DNA of 64,000 bases. It comes from Berberis thunbergii (Eukaryota > Streptophyta > Magnoliopsida > Ranunculales > Berberidaceae). Below, one piece after another: positions 45,574 through 57,083 of the stretch. Every line of letters begins with the position of its first letter. Positions within the stretch are counted from its first letter, which is position 1. A program made the translations under genes and the position numbers. The notes beneath the pieces were generated by a model, which ran no database searches, had not been told where the DNA came from, and worked only from the letters and a program-made list of their open reading frames with translations. Location of the stretch: contig QNQO01002049.1 of assembly GCA_003290165.1 (NCBI GenBank), positions 99,741 to 163,740 of the forward strand, read 5' to 3'.

Positions 45574-46257
45574 TGATGATACATAAAAACAATCACACCC
45601 ACTCTTGAGCCGTACACGTGTCAAGATGATCTCGAGGAACTACAAGCCCCTGCATCTGCCCAATACTGATTTGGCACAAGCGATTCTAAGCCCGCCCAAT
45701 TCAGTCCGCTAGACGGACCCGGACTCTTACAGCATGTTAGGCCCACACGTCTCACAACTATCCTCAATACCCATAAGTCCTACTAAGGCAAATATCCTGA
45801 GGATCAGCTTCGGATGGGCAACTACAGCAGCTCTCTGCTTCCCAGTAGGAAGCAAATACCAGAGTACATTCCACACAAGGAAACTCCCTTCTACAAATTG
45901 CTCTTGTATTGGAAACTATCTCCCGCGTAAATAGGAGCACAAGGCTAACATGAAACTTTCCTCTTACAACACGACTCCTAATTAGAAAAGGATATGCACA
46001 AAGATCTCCTTCCTAAACTACGCCATCGATGGCCTGGTAGAATCAGAACTCCTTGCATTATAAATAAGACATGAGGTTGGTAAGCTAAGGTACGTTACAA
46101 ATTCCTTGTTTACAACATTACGCCTTCCTCAAATCCTTGTCTGACTTTAGCATCGAAGTGTTATTGGCCACCATAATGGTGGTTCGTGGCTCACATGCAT
46201 TACTTGTGCAAGTCAGCAGGACTAGGTCAAAGCAGCGAGCGAAAAATGACTGCATCA
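45574..46257 (+). repeat. 5' LTR of element C
   Basis: Starts tgatgatacata and ends gactgcatca. It has a TATA box (tataaata, 46059-46066) and, about 100 bases later, the inverted repeat ggccaccataatggtgg (46166-46182). Confidence 0.92.
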
Positions 46258-46278
46258 GTTTGGCACCGTCTGTGGGGA
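46258..46278 (+). other. Primer binding site region of element C
   Basis: gtttggcaccgtctgtgggga directly after the LTR, as in A and B. Confidence 0.7.
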
Positions 46279-46329
46279 CAACAAAGTTCCTAATTTTTCC
46301 ACTGGCATCATTTCCCTTCGAAACATAGA

Positions 46330-47000
46330 AACATGGTGAACACTGGATCACACAATAAGATAGAGCAAGGGAAAGCGCCGAGCGCTCAGCCTGGCACTGC
46401 TTCACCACCCCCGATGACGCGAGTAATGTGCGAACGTTGAATTGGTGCTCCTAAAACAGTACATCAAGCTTTGTCAATAATTAAAACACTCACGTCAATG
46501 AAGCAAAGGGCTGACGAAACACCGAAGGCGTGTTTAACTCGCTTTAACAACAAATTAACCACTGTTGATTATGACACAACAACCGTATCAGCTTTCATTA
46601 CAGGATTGCGAGAAGGAGAGTTTACGACTTTCTAACTGTAGACCCTTCGACGAACATGGCAAACCGGACAGATGAAGCACAAAGATCCATTTCCCTGGGA
46701 GAAGAACAAGCAGCCCAAAGAGAAATCGAATTCAGGGAGCAATCGGTCAACAAAATATGCATGCTTCATGGAGCCCATTCCGAATGCAAATTGTCCAACA
46801 GGTCTAGAAAAAAAACCCTTTAAGGTCTTGAAACCCAGGCAACACCCGATGAGTGCTTACTACCGCATGATCCACAGTGAGTGACTCCCATGCCACTGGT
46901 ATTTACGGAATAAAACCTCTAGGGTCTACAGCTCCCGCACAACGACGCCCTAGTGGTGACGATCTCGTTGGCGGGCTAGGAAGTAAGAAAATCCCTAGTA
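46330..47000 (+). pseudogene. gag of element C, strongly shortened
   Basis: A piece near 46495-46635 reads KQRADETPKACLTRFNNKLT and AFITGLREGEF, the end of the gypsy gag domain. The tail (46670-46880) is Lys/Ser/Asn-rich. The first half of the gag domain and the zinc knuckle are not visible, so a deletion is likely. Confidence 0.65.
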
Positions 47001-47079
47001 GACACAGGGAGCTCAATGAACGTCCTACTTCTCCATACATTCCGCAATATGCAGCTAAAGGATACTACATTGACCCCTG

Positions 47080-47340
47080 ATAATCGTCTGGTGGTTGACT
47101 TCAACGGCAAAAGACGATTCTCCATGGGAAAGATTCAACTGACGACACCGACATGAAGGGTTACGAATCAGAAATCCCTGTTCCAAGAATTCAAAGTAAT
47201 TGACGTGACCTTGGCATATAATGCGGTCTTGGGAAGACTCTGAATACACAAGATGGGAGCGACAGTCTCCACTCTACATCAATGTGTCAAGTACCCGACA
47301 ACTAAGCGATCGGTACATTGAGAGGGGACCAAATGCCGAC
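47080..47340 (+). pseudogene. Protease remnant of element C
   Basis: The end of the domain reads FKVIDVTLAYNAVLGRL, then IHKMGATVSTLHQCVKYPTT, which matches the protease end in A. The active-site box is not found. Confidence 0.65.
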
Positions 47341-47576
47341 CAGGGAATGCTAGTATACGACGACCCTGCCACCCGGCGACTCTCAAGTGGCTAGCCCAAT
47401 GGCTAAGATGACCCTCCGTTCTGCCTGGAGCACATAAGGGGAACAACAAGCCCTTCAACAATGAGGAGCCAGTAAGCCCTCAGGGTAGGCCAAATGCCGG
47501 ACAACCAGAGGAAGAAACAATTATCATCTATCTTGATAGCCCTCATAATAACAAGGCTAGCTAGATCGGTTCTCGC

Positions 47577-48910
47577 TTGAACGAAGAATTGGTAAAGCAG
47601 CTCATGAAGCTGCTACAGCGTAACCAGGACATCTTCGCTTGGAACATGGGGGACATGGTGGGGATCGATCCATCAATAATGACTCGTCGCCTAGAGGTAG
47701 ACCTCTCGAGGAAAACTGCCAGGCAAAAGAAAAGGTATGTAGCCCAGAAAGGAACACGATCATAAATGAAGAGGTACAACGCTTACTCAACACGGACATG
47801 ATAAAGAAAGTAGGATATCACGATTGGCTTGTGAACACCGTTCTTGTAAAGAAGAAAAACATGAAGTGGAGAGTATGTGTGGACTACACTAACCTAAACA
47901 AAACTACACTGACCTAAACAAAGTCTGCCCAAAGGATAGCTTCCCACTCCCCCACATCAATCAGATTGTAGACACTACCTCCTGGCACGACTTCCTCAAC
48001 TTCATGGATGCCTATTCAAGCTACAATCAAATATTGATGCACCCCCCCCCAGATCAAGAGAAAATCTCTTTCGTTACGGAGAGGGGAATATACTGCTATA
48101 AGGTGATGTCATTTGGCTTAAAGAACGCAAGCGCTACGTACCAATGACTAGTCAACCGAATGTTCAAGGAACATATCAACAAAAACATAGAGGTTTACAT
48201 AGACGACATGCTGGTCAAAAGCCTCTATAGCCCCGACCACGTGCGTGACCTAGCTAAGGCATTTGACCAACTCAGGAAATACAAAATTAAGCTCAACCCC
48301 CAAAAGTGCACATTCAGAGTCGACTCTGGAAAATTCCTAGGTTATATTGTGAACAAAAGAGGAATCAAAGCCAACCCAAAACAGATTCAGGTTCTTCTCG
48401 ACATGAAAGCCCCTACCAATATCAGAGACGTTCAGAGCCTGACTGGGAGGGTAGCAGCCTTCAACCGATTTATATCAAAATCGTCCGACAAATGCCTTCC
48501 TTTCTTTAAGATACTAAGAGGGAGAAAAAGATTCTCCTGGAACGAAGAGTGCGAAGAAACATTTCAAAGCTTGAAATCATACTCGGGGAGTCCAGAGCTA
48601 CTCTACAAAGCTAGCGACAGGGGAAACACTCTACTTGTACTTGTCTATTTCCAAACACACTGTCAGCTCAACCCTCGCACGAGATGACCACGGGATCCAA
48701 AAACCCATATATTATATCAGCAAGACCTTCGTTGATGCGAAGGCGCACTACCCAGGCCTAGAAAAGTTGGCTTTGGCATTGGTCGTATCCTCCAAGAAGT
48801 TAAGGTCGTATTTTCAGGCCCACTCTATAACGGTTCTGACCAAGCATCCACTCCAATCGGTATTACATAAATCCGAGTTATCAAACAAGATGGTGAAATG
48901 GTAAGTCGAG
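47577..48910 (+). pseudogene. Reverse transcriptase and RNase H of element C
   Basis: The first part reads LLQRNQDIFAWNMGDMVGID and LEVDLSRKTARQKKR. After a frameshift come NEEVQRLLNTDMIKKVGYHD and NTVLVKKKNMKWRVCVDYTN, with a small duplication (actacact...cctaaacaaa) at 47883-47920 that adds a frameshift. From 48160 a long open frame has the catalytic box EVYIDDMLVKS and LNPQKCTFRVDSGKFLGYIV. RNase H follows in another frame (48635-48904): KPIYYISKTFVDAKAHYPGL and VVSSKKLRSYFQAHSITVL. YIDD is intact but the frame is broken. Confidence 0.92.
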
Positions 48911-48959
48911 ATCGGGCAATTTGACATAAACTGCGCTCCAAGAACCGACATCAAAGCCC

Positions 48960-49110
48960 AGGCACTGCCAAATTTCATGTCGAGTTTATAGGAGGAGAAG
49001 AGCCTAAGGTAGACCGCCAGCCCCCAGATTTGTATGTCCCAGTATGGATCTTGCGATGTGACGGGCTCTCAACTGGGAGGCCAAGCGGAGCTGGGATCAT
49101 ACTATGTTCC
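48960..49110 (+). pseudogene. Second RNase H of element C, left half
   Basis: Carries the end of the RNase H linker (ALPNFMSSL) and the start of the archaeal-type RNase H (VLRCDGL-like, then RPSGAGIILC). The sequence stops at gttcc, where element F is inserted. Confidence 0.75.
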
Positions 49111-50874
49111 TGATGGAGATTTTATTAACCTAAATTAATAAGTTAATAAACCCTACTTGTAATACCGCAAGTGCACGGCTGTAGGGGACCGAGACATCGA
49201 ATCCACCAAAGGTTCTTCGAGATTTGTGTAATCCAAATTATTGTTTCCAAGAATTAACATGACTAACCTAAAGATTAATCTAAGTTCGCAATTGATTTCA
49301 GCAAAGGTATAAACCCCTAGCATTGCGTGTATTCTTACGGCACACACAATCACTGATTTATTTTAACTAATTCTAAACCCCTAGCATTGCATGTCTTCTT
49401 ACGGCACACACAATCACAGATTCAGATTAATTGATTAAAGCAGGCTTTGAATATCAATAAAGGGTACTTCTAACTACCGACTGGTCTAGATAATTAATCC
49501 GGATATAATCGGTGAAAGCAAATTATTGAAACTCAGAAATCAACTGTGTTTAACATTCAAGTATAAAGAAAATAATAAATTCAAATACAACAAACTCTAG
49601 GAAACCCTGTGGTTTCATCTTCGCCTCGGCGCGGGGTCTAGAAGATCATGGTGGTGGTGGTCACAGCACCAGTGGAATCCATCTCAGCATGAATGCGCAT
49701 TCTGAGAAAATGTTGCAAATGCACTGTGGTGGCTCTTACAGGATCTCGGGTGCCAATAGCCAACTGTTTGAAAAACAGTTGGTTCTCGCCAAAGTCTCGC
49801 GGTTGTCTTCTCCAGCGCGACGCCTCCTGTGCCCCCTTCCTCCGTGGTTTCCTTGCATGCTTTCGCTTCCTACGACCGGCTCTGGTACTTGCAAGAGACA
49901 GAGAGGGTGAGGGAAGAACGATAAGGGGAACAGAAAGAGAGAAAAAAACAGGGGCGGTGTTCTTGCGAGCTCTGTTTTGTGGTGGCTAATGGCGGAGGGA
50001 AGTGGCTCTGATGGCGGTGATTGCGACTCGCGTTGTTGCTTCTCCTTCGTCTTCTTATGTTCCTGTAAGATAGAGAGGTGAATGAGGGACTGAGTTCGTG
50101 AGGGAGAAAGAAACAGGGACTGGGAGTCCTCCCTGTTGGTCTCTTGTCTATGACGGGAGCGAGAAAGAGAGAAACAGTGAGAAAGAGATAGGGAAATAGG
50201 AAGGAGGGACGAGGTGGCGGAGAGAGGAACAGGGGGAAGCAGGGATGTGCTCCCTGTTTCGGTGCTGTTTGGTCGCTTACGGTGAGAGCAGGGAGGTGAG
50301 GACAGCTATGGTTGTGCGAAATAGGGTGAGGAGGTGATGATGTCTGCGATGGAATAGGGTGTGGCATCTCCCTAGCGAGCAAGGAAGAGAGGGTGAGGGA
50401 GGAAGGCAAGGTGACGGCTGAGAGGATGAGGAGGAGGTGGTGATGGCGGGATGATCTCACTGTCGGTCCTCCTATCGAACGAGGATTGCCGGCAGGGTGG
50501 ATGGCACGTGGTGGCTGGGAAAGAGAGTAAGTGAAAAGAAATGTGGCAGGAGAAACTTCCAAGGGAAAATAAGAAAAAAAAAAACCTAAATAGGGTTTTC
50601 CTATTTCCTTGTTAGGTTGGGCTTGGGCTTAGGTTAAATTAGGTGGACTTAGGTTTATTTGGGTTAGGTTTAGATATGTGACCCTCTACTTTGTACCACC
50701 GCTAGAATCAACCAATTTATTATTCCTTAAATTGTCGCCTTAATGCGATTTCATCGTTCACGCTCAAATTCCTACAAAGACATGAAAACGAAATAATTAG
50801 AATAAAATATAATAATCGAAACACTAACATGTATAAATTAAGGGATATATTATGTAATAATTACGTTAATATCA
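49111..50874 (-). repeat. 3' LTR of element F
   Basis: Same as 57084-59009 except for one 161-bp gap at the position of 57156-57316 and scattered differences. On its strand it starts TGATATTAAC and ends ATCTCCATCA. It contains a tandem pair of about 75-bp units (aacccctagcattgc..., 49311-49440) and a long pyrimidine-rich stretch with a 230-codon open frame (see findings). Confidence 0.93.
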
Positions 50875-53172
50875 CTTTCGCAGGAAAAATAAAATTCTAA
50901 CTATATTTTGCTAGTCCTCGAGCAAACAATAAAAATAAAATTCTAACTCACTTTCGCAGGAATCCTCGGTTGCACTTACCTTAACTGTGCAACAAGGCTT
51001 CTAGTGGACGAGTTATAGTCTCGTGAGGGTTTCCAGAAATGTTACCCACAAACATTATGACTCAATAAATTTTCAAAACATGGTAACTTAGTCACTCTAT
51101 CTATAATCCTCAGAGTAATCATCTAATTGCCAAAATTTTCAGAAAACAACTAACATTGTCAGAAAAATATATCAACGAGTCTAACAACGGTTTAATAGTA
51201 TCCAAAGGTTAAATAAATTTCATCAATTATTCCCAACTCGAAGTGTGTGTGCATGGCCTTAACAACATAATTTTATTTTTCTGAGCAAAGATACGACTAG
51301 ATAACCTTTGAATTGTACGCTTCGACTACAATTCTCTCTTGTCACTCAGAAATGAATCACTTAGAGATTGATTAGTTATCACTCAGTTTATATGTGAGAA
51401 AGGGAATAAATTATGGAAACTCAAATATCTCACATATAATAATCATGAAAAATGGACTTTTAAAATAATGAAATGAATATGATCTCATGGACAGGAATGT
51501 CAATTACTTTGATAATGTTGAATCACACGCCATAGTTCTTGTCTATTTAATCTCCACATCTATGAACCAGACCTTTACTTAAGATCAATTAGGTCTTAAA
51601 TAGGTTGTAATGAGGCTAAGATTTTGTCTAACAAGAATGGAAAATGATACCAGAAAACTCTCTGAGAATGGATACACCCTTTAAAAAACACGTGGGGCTC
51701 TGAAGAATAAACCAATGTTGTACACCATTAATTTTTCTTCATATATATATAATTTTTTTTGACATGTTTTCCCCTTTTGCACAATAAAACATTTCAGTCC
51801 CAAGGATTCATGAAATATTTAGTTTCAGCTCTTTTTATTTGCCCATTCCAAAAATATATCAACCATACGCATTCTCAAAGACATTGGGTAAGGATAAAAA
51901 TAGTATGAGATATTACTCCCTAACTGGAGTAGGTAATGGAGGTGGGGTTAGCAAAGAAAAAGTTTATTTAAAGGCTCAAAGGGCCGCAAGCGGATATTTA
52001 TTATTAGGTAGGCTAAAACGCTAAAGAACGGTTCAAAGAAAAAATTGCCTATATCACTTCCTAAGCTCTAGTCGGTATTAGGACATCTTAACTAAATAAA
52101 ACAAGAAGTTATATTGTAATAATTCAATTTTAACACCATTCTCAAAGCAATCAATAAAAAAAAAATTAATGAGATCATCAACGAGAAAATGCGGACTCAA
52201 GAAAAATCAGAGTTTATTTAATAACCCTCAAGAAAAATATAATGTTTCAAAACTCACAAGGATAAAGTCTCCACTATTATTCTAAGGTTTTCTAATTAAT
52301 ATCTTACTGGTTAACTTCAAATCATGCTAACTCGGCTTATAGTGCAAAAATGGTCAGGTCGAAAAAATATCATGAAATATATTTAACTTAAAGATAATAT
52401 CAAACCATATGTTTTCCTATTGATATATAAAAGTGACAAGTGAAAGCATGCATTCCTTAAATTTAAATGCATACTTGAAAGCACATCCTCTTCATTGGAA
52501 ATGAACTTAGATTTTGAATGTATTTTCAAATCGAAAAATTTTAACATATTCATAATTAACTATGTATTCAATGGAGATTGAGTAGAATACAATAGTCAAT
52601 TGTGAAATACATTTCATTTCAAAAAATTTTGAAGAATGCAGAAAAACTCATAAACCTCACCCCCAAACCTAAACCAAACATTGTCCTCAATGTATAAAAT
52701 GATGATTATGACAAATGCAATAAAAAGAAAAGATGAGAGTTAGAGTGATATTACCATGGGAAAGTTTTTACCAATTTCGACGAAATCGTCCACCAATGAA
52801 TGCTCAACAACATAAGAACTGTGGACTCATCATAATAAATTAATAAAAAAAATACATGACACAAAAAGATATACAAATGAAATAATGAAAAAAATTACAT
52901 GAATCAGTTGTAAGTCAAAATTGTTACGGAGCAAACTAGTATGAGTGAAATGCAACTAGAAAGAACTCAAAAATCAATCCAGACTAACCATAATGACACA
53001 ACTAAAGCTAGGTTGCCTCCTAGGAGCGCTTGGTTTAACATCGTCAGCCCGACATATTCTTCCTCATAAATGATGTACCATGAAATGACGAGGAAGAACA
53101 TAGTGAACACTCCCCCAAACCTAGACACTTAGTCCATGATGTTGACTAGATCATATAGCAATAACCGAAAAG
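50875..53172. other. 3' non-coding region of element F
   Basis: About 2.3 kb, AT-rich, without supported ORFs. On the minus strand near 53009-53040 lies CCAAGCGCTCCTAGGAGGCA, a word I know from Athila elements downstream of the coding region. At the LTR edge the word actttcgcagga is repeated (50874 and about 50951). Confidence 0.6.
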
Positions 53173-54255
53173 TTAAGGATCCGTCCAACATATAATAGCA
53201 CCTACATGCAGCACAACAAAAACTAACACATCCCTAAAATGACAAATACGCCATGCAAAATCATAAAGAAAATGCAAACGAACCCACGGTCGTAAAGAAG
53301 TCATAGGGATCTGGAGCAGAAAGTTGTCACCAATAGGAATATCCTGCAAATGACTATTTCCTACTTCTAAAAAGGGACATCCTATGTCAAGCGTCAAATC
53401 GGAAGATTGAATGTGTTGCACAATAAGATAGTCAAAATTAAAATCATCCCTTAAGAACAAGAGATCCACATAGGTAGCGTCAGTCACTATTAAAGGGATG
53501 GAAAGAGGTATGTATATAGATATATCAGGTGGTACAGGCTCATCATAACAAAATGTATTGCACAAAGATGATGAGCTAGACAGCTCAACAAAACCCCCAA
53601 ACCTAGAATTAGCACTACCTATGGCATGTAGTCTCTCCAAAGAATATTGAGGATCAGACATCATATAAAAGTCACTAGGAGGACATATGTCAAATGGGTC
53701 ATCATGAACAGGAGGAAAAGGGAATGGGTCAGAAAGCCCAATAGTAGCAAAAAGGTTCAATTTTGACTCACTGAGTAGAAGGAGTTTCACTTTAGGCTTC
53801 CATGTGTAACTTGGATCCATAATAGGGGCTGAATCAAGCAAAGCATTCACTTCCCTAATGGAATCATCAATATCGAAGTCTAAACCAAAGTGAGTCAAAC
53901 ATATTGCTAAGGGTTCATTTGATACAGACTGCAACAAGGAATTCTCCATTGAACTCTCAATCTTGTCAACTTCACAAACATCCTCGGGCTCAGGAGGTTG
54001 TTGACTAACATTAAAAACGTTGAGTTCGACGATCATGTTGCCAAATGACAATTTCATAATTCCATTCCTGCAGTTAATAATGGCATTGGATGAGGCCAAA
54101 AATGGTCGACCCAAAATGACTAGAATGTGACTAGAGGGATTGTGAACAGGTTGTGTATCAAGAACTATAAAGTCCACAGGGTAATAAAATTTTTCAACCT
54201 TGATAATCACATTCTCTATAACACCACGGGGGACTCTGACAGACCGATCTGCCAA
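53173..54255 (-). pseudogene. 360-codon open frame: end of Athila protease plus a region of unknown nature
   Basis: The first 80 residues finish the protease domain (MADRSVRVPRGVIENVIIKV, FIVLDTQP, LGRPFLASSNAIINCRNGIM). A linker follows, and KPKVKLLLLSESKL marks where autonomous Athila elements pass into RT. Here the next 210 residues are unlike RT: DPFPFPPVHDDPFDICPPSD, an aromatic-rich middle, and an end with RPWVRLHFLYDFAWRICHF and VFVVLHVGAIICW. That end is hydrophobic and could form one or two membrane helices. I do not recognise this part. The frame is intact over the whole 360 codons, while neighbouring gag frames are broken. Expressed as written it would lack the protease active site, which lies upstream of a stop. 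Confidence 0.65.
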
Positions 54256-54298
54256 TTGCAGTGTTACTCTAGTAAGTTTTAACCCACCGAGAACCTAA

Positions 54299-54793
54299 TT
54301 ACTCATAAACAGAATATGGCAATAAATTAACACTCGCCCCTAAATCTAATAGTGAATTATCTATCACATGATCACTGATAATACAAGAAATAGTCGGGCA
54401 ACCAGGATCCCTATACTTAGGCGGGGTTCTGTGTTGAATAATTGAGCTCACTTGCTCGGTGAGGAAGGCTCTCTTTTGCACATGGAGCTTCCGCTTTTGT
54501 GTGCAAAGATCCTTCAAAAATTTGGCATAGTTAGGAACTTGCTTGATAGCATTGAGTAATGGGATATTTATGTGAACTTGTTTAAAATTTTCCATTACGT
54601 CGTTTACACTTGTTTCTTTCTTTGTCGGAGATAACCGTGATGGAAACGGTGCCCTAGGCAAATAAGATACATGAGTGGGGTCAGAATCAAGAGGCACATC
54701 TTTAGAAGATGAGGCTTTATCAGCCTCCTTGTCAGATGGAGATGCAACCTGCGTTGACTTAGACGGAGATGCAACAACACTCGAATCAGGCAC
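54299..54793 (-). pseudogene. Protease region of element F, upstream part
   Basis: Starts in a Ser/Lys-rich linker (PSKSTQVASPSDKEADKASS). It then reads NIPLLNAIKQVPNYAKFLKD and PGCPTISCIISDHVIDNSLL, and ends with DLGASVNLLPYSVYE. DLGA replaces the DTGA of other retropepsins, as is usual in Athila. A stop at 54299 separates it from the next frame. Confidence 0.88.
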
Positions 54794-54899
54794 TTGTACC
54801 CGATTGTCAACCTGTTTTCCACTCCGAAGAGTAGTAATAGATTAGACATCTTCACGGTGTGACTCAGATGTACTACCAACTGCGAATTGACCATTTGGG

Positions 54900-56201
54900 T
54901 TTAGAACTGGTAAACTAGGAAATCTCCCTGGCTCTCTCTCCAAAAAGGACTAAGTAATCTTACTCACAGCTATCTCGAGTCTATTGAGGGCTTGAGATTG
55001 GTGTTGAGTCGTGGCTTTCAACTCAGATATCTCCTTAGAATGCTGCTCAATTATACTTTCTGAGCGTTGCAAAAACCGATTAACCGTTTCCTCTAAACTT
55101 GATGTGTTGGATGGAGGAACTTGGTTATGGTGGGGCCTAATAGGGCTAGGGGCTTGAGGAGCCTGGGAGACAACAACAGGTCCCCCTTGGCATGGGCCAT
55201 GGGTCTAGGAGAGACTTGAATGTTTGGCGAACCCTGAATTGTAATAGTTATGTTGCAGATTATTGCCAGGTCGCTGCATCGCATTAAAAGAGTTGACTTG
55301 CTCAGCATAATATGTAGGATAATCGTTTTGCAAGTCACAATTAGCTATTGAATGACCAGGACTCGAACATGCAGCACAGACCTCATATAAAGCGTTTGCG
55401 GGAGGTACGGGTTGACTCAAATTCAAAAGTGCATCTATATTTTGAGTCATGGTCATAACGACCGTTTCTAACTTTGAGGCAGAAGGGGGTTGAACAGATG
55501 TATCTCTAACTTCATATATACCGCCCTTACGCCTATCAGACTCCTTTCTCGAATAATCCCATTGCTAAGAATTTTTGGAAAGCGTCTCAAAAAATTCTCA
55601 ATTTTCACTGACACTCATTTTCATTAATGACCCACCACTAGTGGCATCAATCATATGACGGTTTTGAGGGGTTAAACCGTCTTGGAAGTATTGAACTAGC
55701 CGCCACTTCTCGAATCCGTGATGGGGACACCTGACAATGAGCTCATTGAACCTTTCCCAACATTCATAGAAATGTTCGCCCTCTTTTTGTTGAAAATTAG
55801 ATAAATCTCGTCGGAGAGCATTAGTTTTATGAATGGGGAAGTACTTTGTCAAGAAATTTCTTGACAACGCATCCCATGATGTGATGGATCATGTCTCTAA
55901 TGCATTTAACCACGATTTCGCCTTATCTTTCAGAGAAAAGGGAAATAACCTAAAATGGACTGAATCATCAGAAAATTTTTGGTACTTCAAGGTAGCGTAG
56001 ATGTCAAGAAATTCTTTGACATGAAGATAAGGGGTCATCTTTCTCAAAACCATAAAAAGTGGGCAAAAGATGAATAATAGATGGTTTGAGTTCGAAACTG
56101 TTTGCATTTGTCTCAGGTAAGACAATGCAAAACGGAACACTACTAGGAAGAGGAGAGAAGTGATCCTTAAAGGCCTTCCCCTCAGCCATCTCAGTGGACA
56201 A
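54900..56201 (-). pseudogene. gag of element F, broken in several places
   Basis: The start (56201) reads MSTEMAEGKAFKDHF. After a frameshift come VKEFLDIYATLKYQKFSDDS and FPFSLKDKAKSWLNALE. After a TAG the next frame has FLTKYFPIHKTNALRRDLSN, EGEHFYECWERFNELIVRCP and HHGFEKWRLVQYFQDGL. The order and words are those of Athila gag. A perfect zinc knuckle CAACSSPGHSIANC lies near 55350-55390, and a coiled-coil-like stretch (about 54960-55090) follows. Confidence 0.92.
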
Positions 56202-57060
56202 GGATTTTTTTTAATTTGTTATTTATTTATTTAATGCAAGCCTAACCGCTATATGAAGTTGGCCTACCTCTGAAAAAATTAAAAACAACGGGACCCTAAA
56301 TGACACCTAAATAACGCACAAACAAAATGAATGCCAGACGACCTTAGAGCTTTTCTTTACTAATGCAGGGCTGAAATTCAATTAAATGTACCTAACCATG
56401 GGAGAGGCACGGTAATTTCCTATCAATCCGCCACTACAGAGTTGCTCCTACCTCTTTTTCCACTCTCTAGCTCAAAGTGAAATGTCAGTTCAAGAACTTT
56501 TCCCAGATGGGATATGTTCCTTCACTCGACCACTTTAAGCTATCAAACGTCCAAAGAGGGTTCCTATGAGCGTCACACCAGTCCTAGATAATTATCTTGC
56601 TACAAATTTTAAATAGTGAAGGCCTAGGTTCCTAACCCTAAAATAGATAGTGATTAACCTATCCGCGAGAGAGGGCACGGAAGTTTCGATTCAATCCTGC
56701 CACTTATTCAAATTTGCATGCAATACTACTTAGAACAAGCTAAACACAAGTGATCACACAAAACTCGCGTGCAGATGTGGTGGATAGAAGTTACCTCCGG
56801 CATGAACCTCTTTTGGGTTACATGCGACGCCGGGTAGAAGTCGATTTCTGAAAGTTTCCTTGCGAATAACAATACTTCACTTCTTTCCAACTTGAGCTCC
56901 TATGTGTGTGATCGCCTGCAAAATAAATGAAAAAATAATTCAAACTCAAACAAATAAAACAAATAAGAAAGTGACTCGTAACACTGTTCCTAAAAAGAAA
57001 ATTAAACCTACTTTATAAACTAGCAAAAACAACCCTAGATTTTGATTGTACCGTTACAAT

Positions 57061-57077
57061 CCCCGGCAACGGCCCCA
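57061..57077 (-). other. Primer binding site of element F
   Basis: TGGGGCCGTTGCCGGGG on the minus strand, six bases after the 5' LTR. It fits the 3' end of plant aspartate tRNA with one mismatch, the common Athila primer. Confidence 0.85.
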
Positions 57078-57083
57078 AAAACT

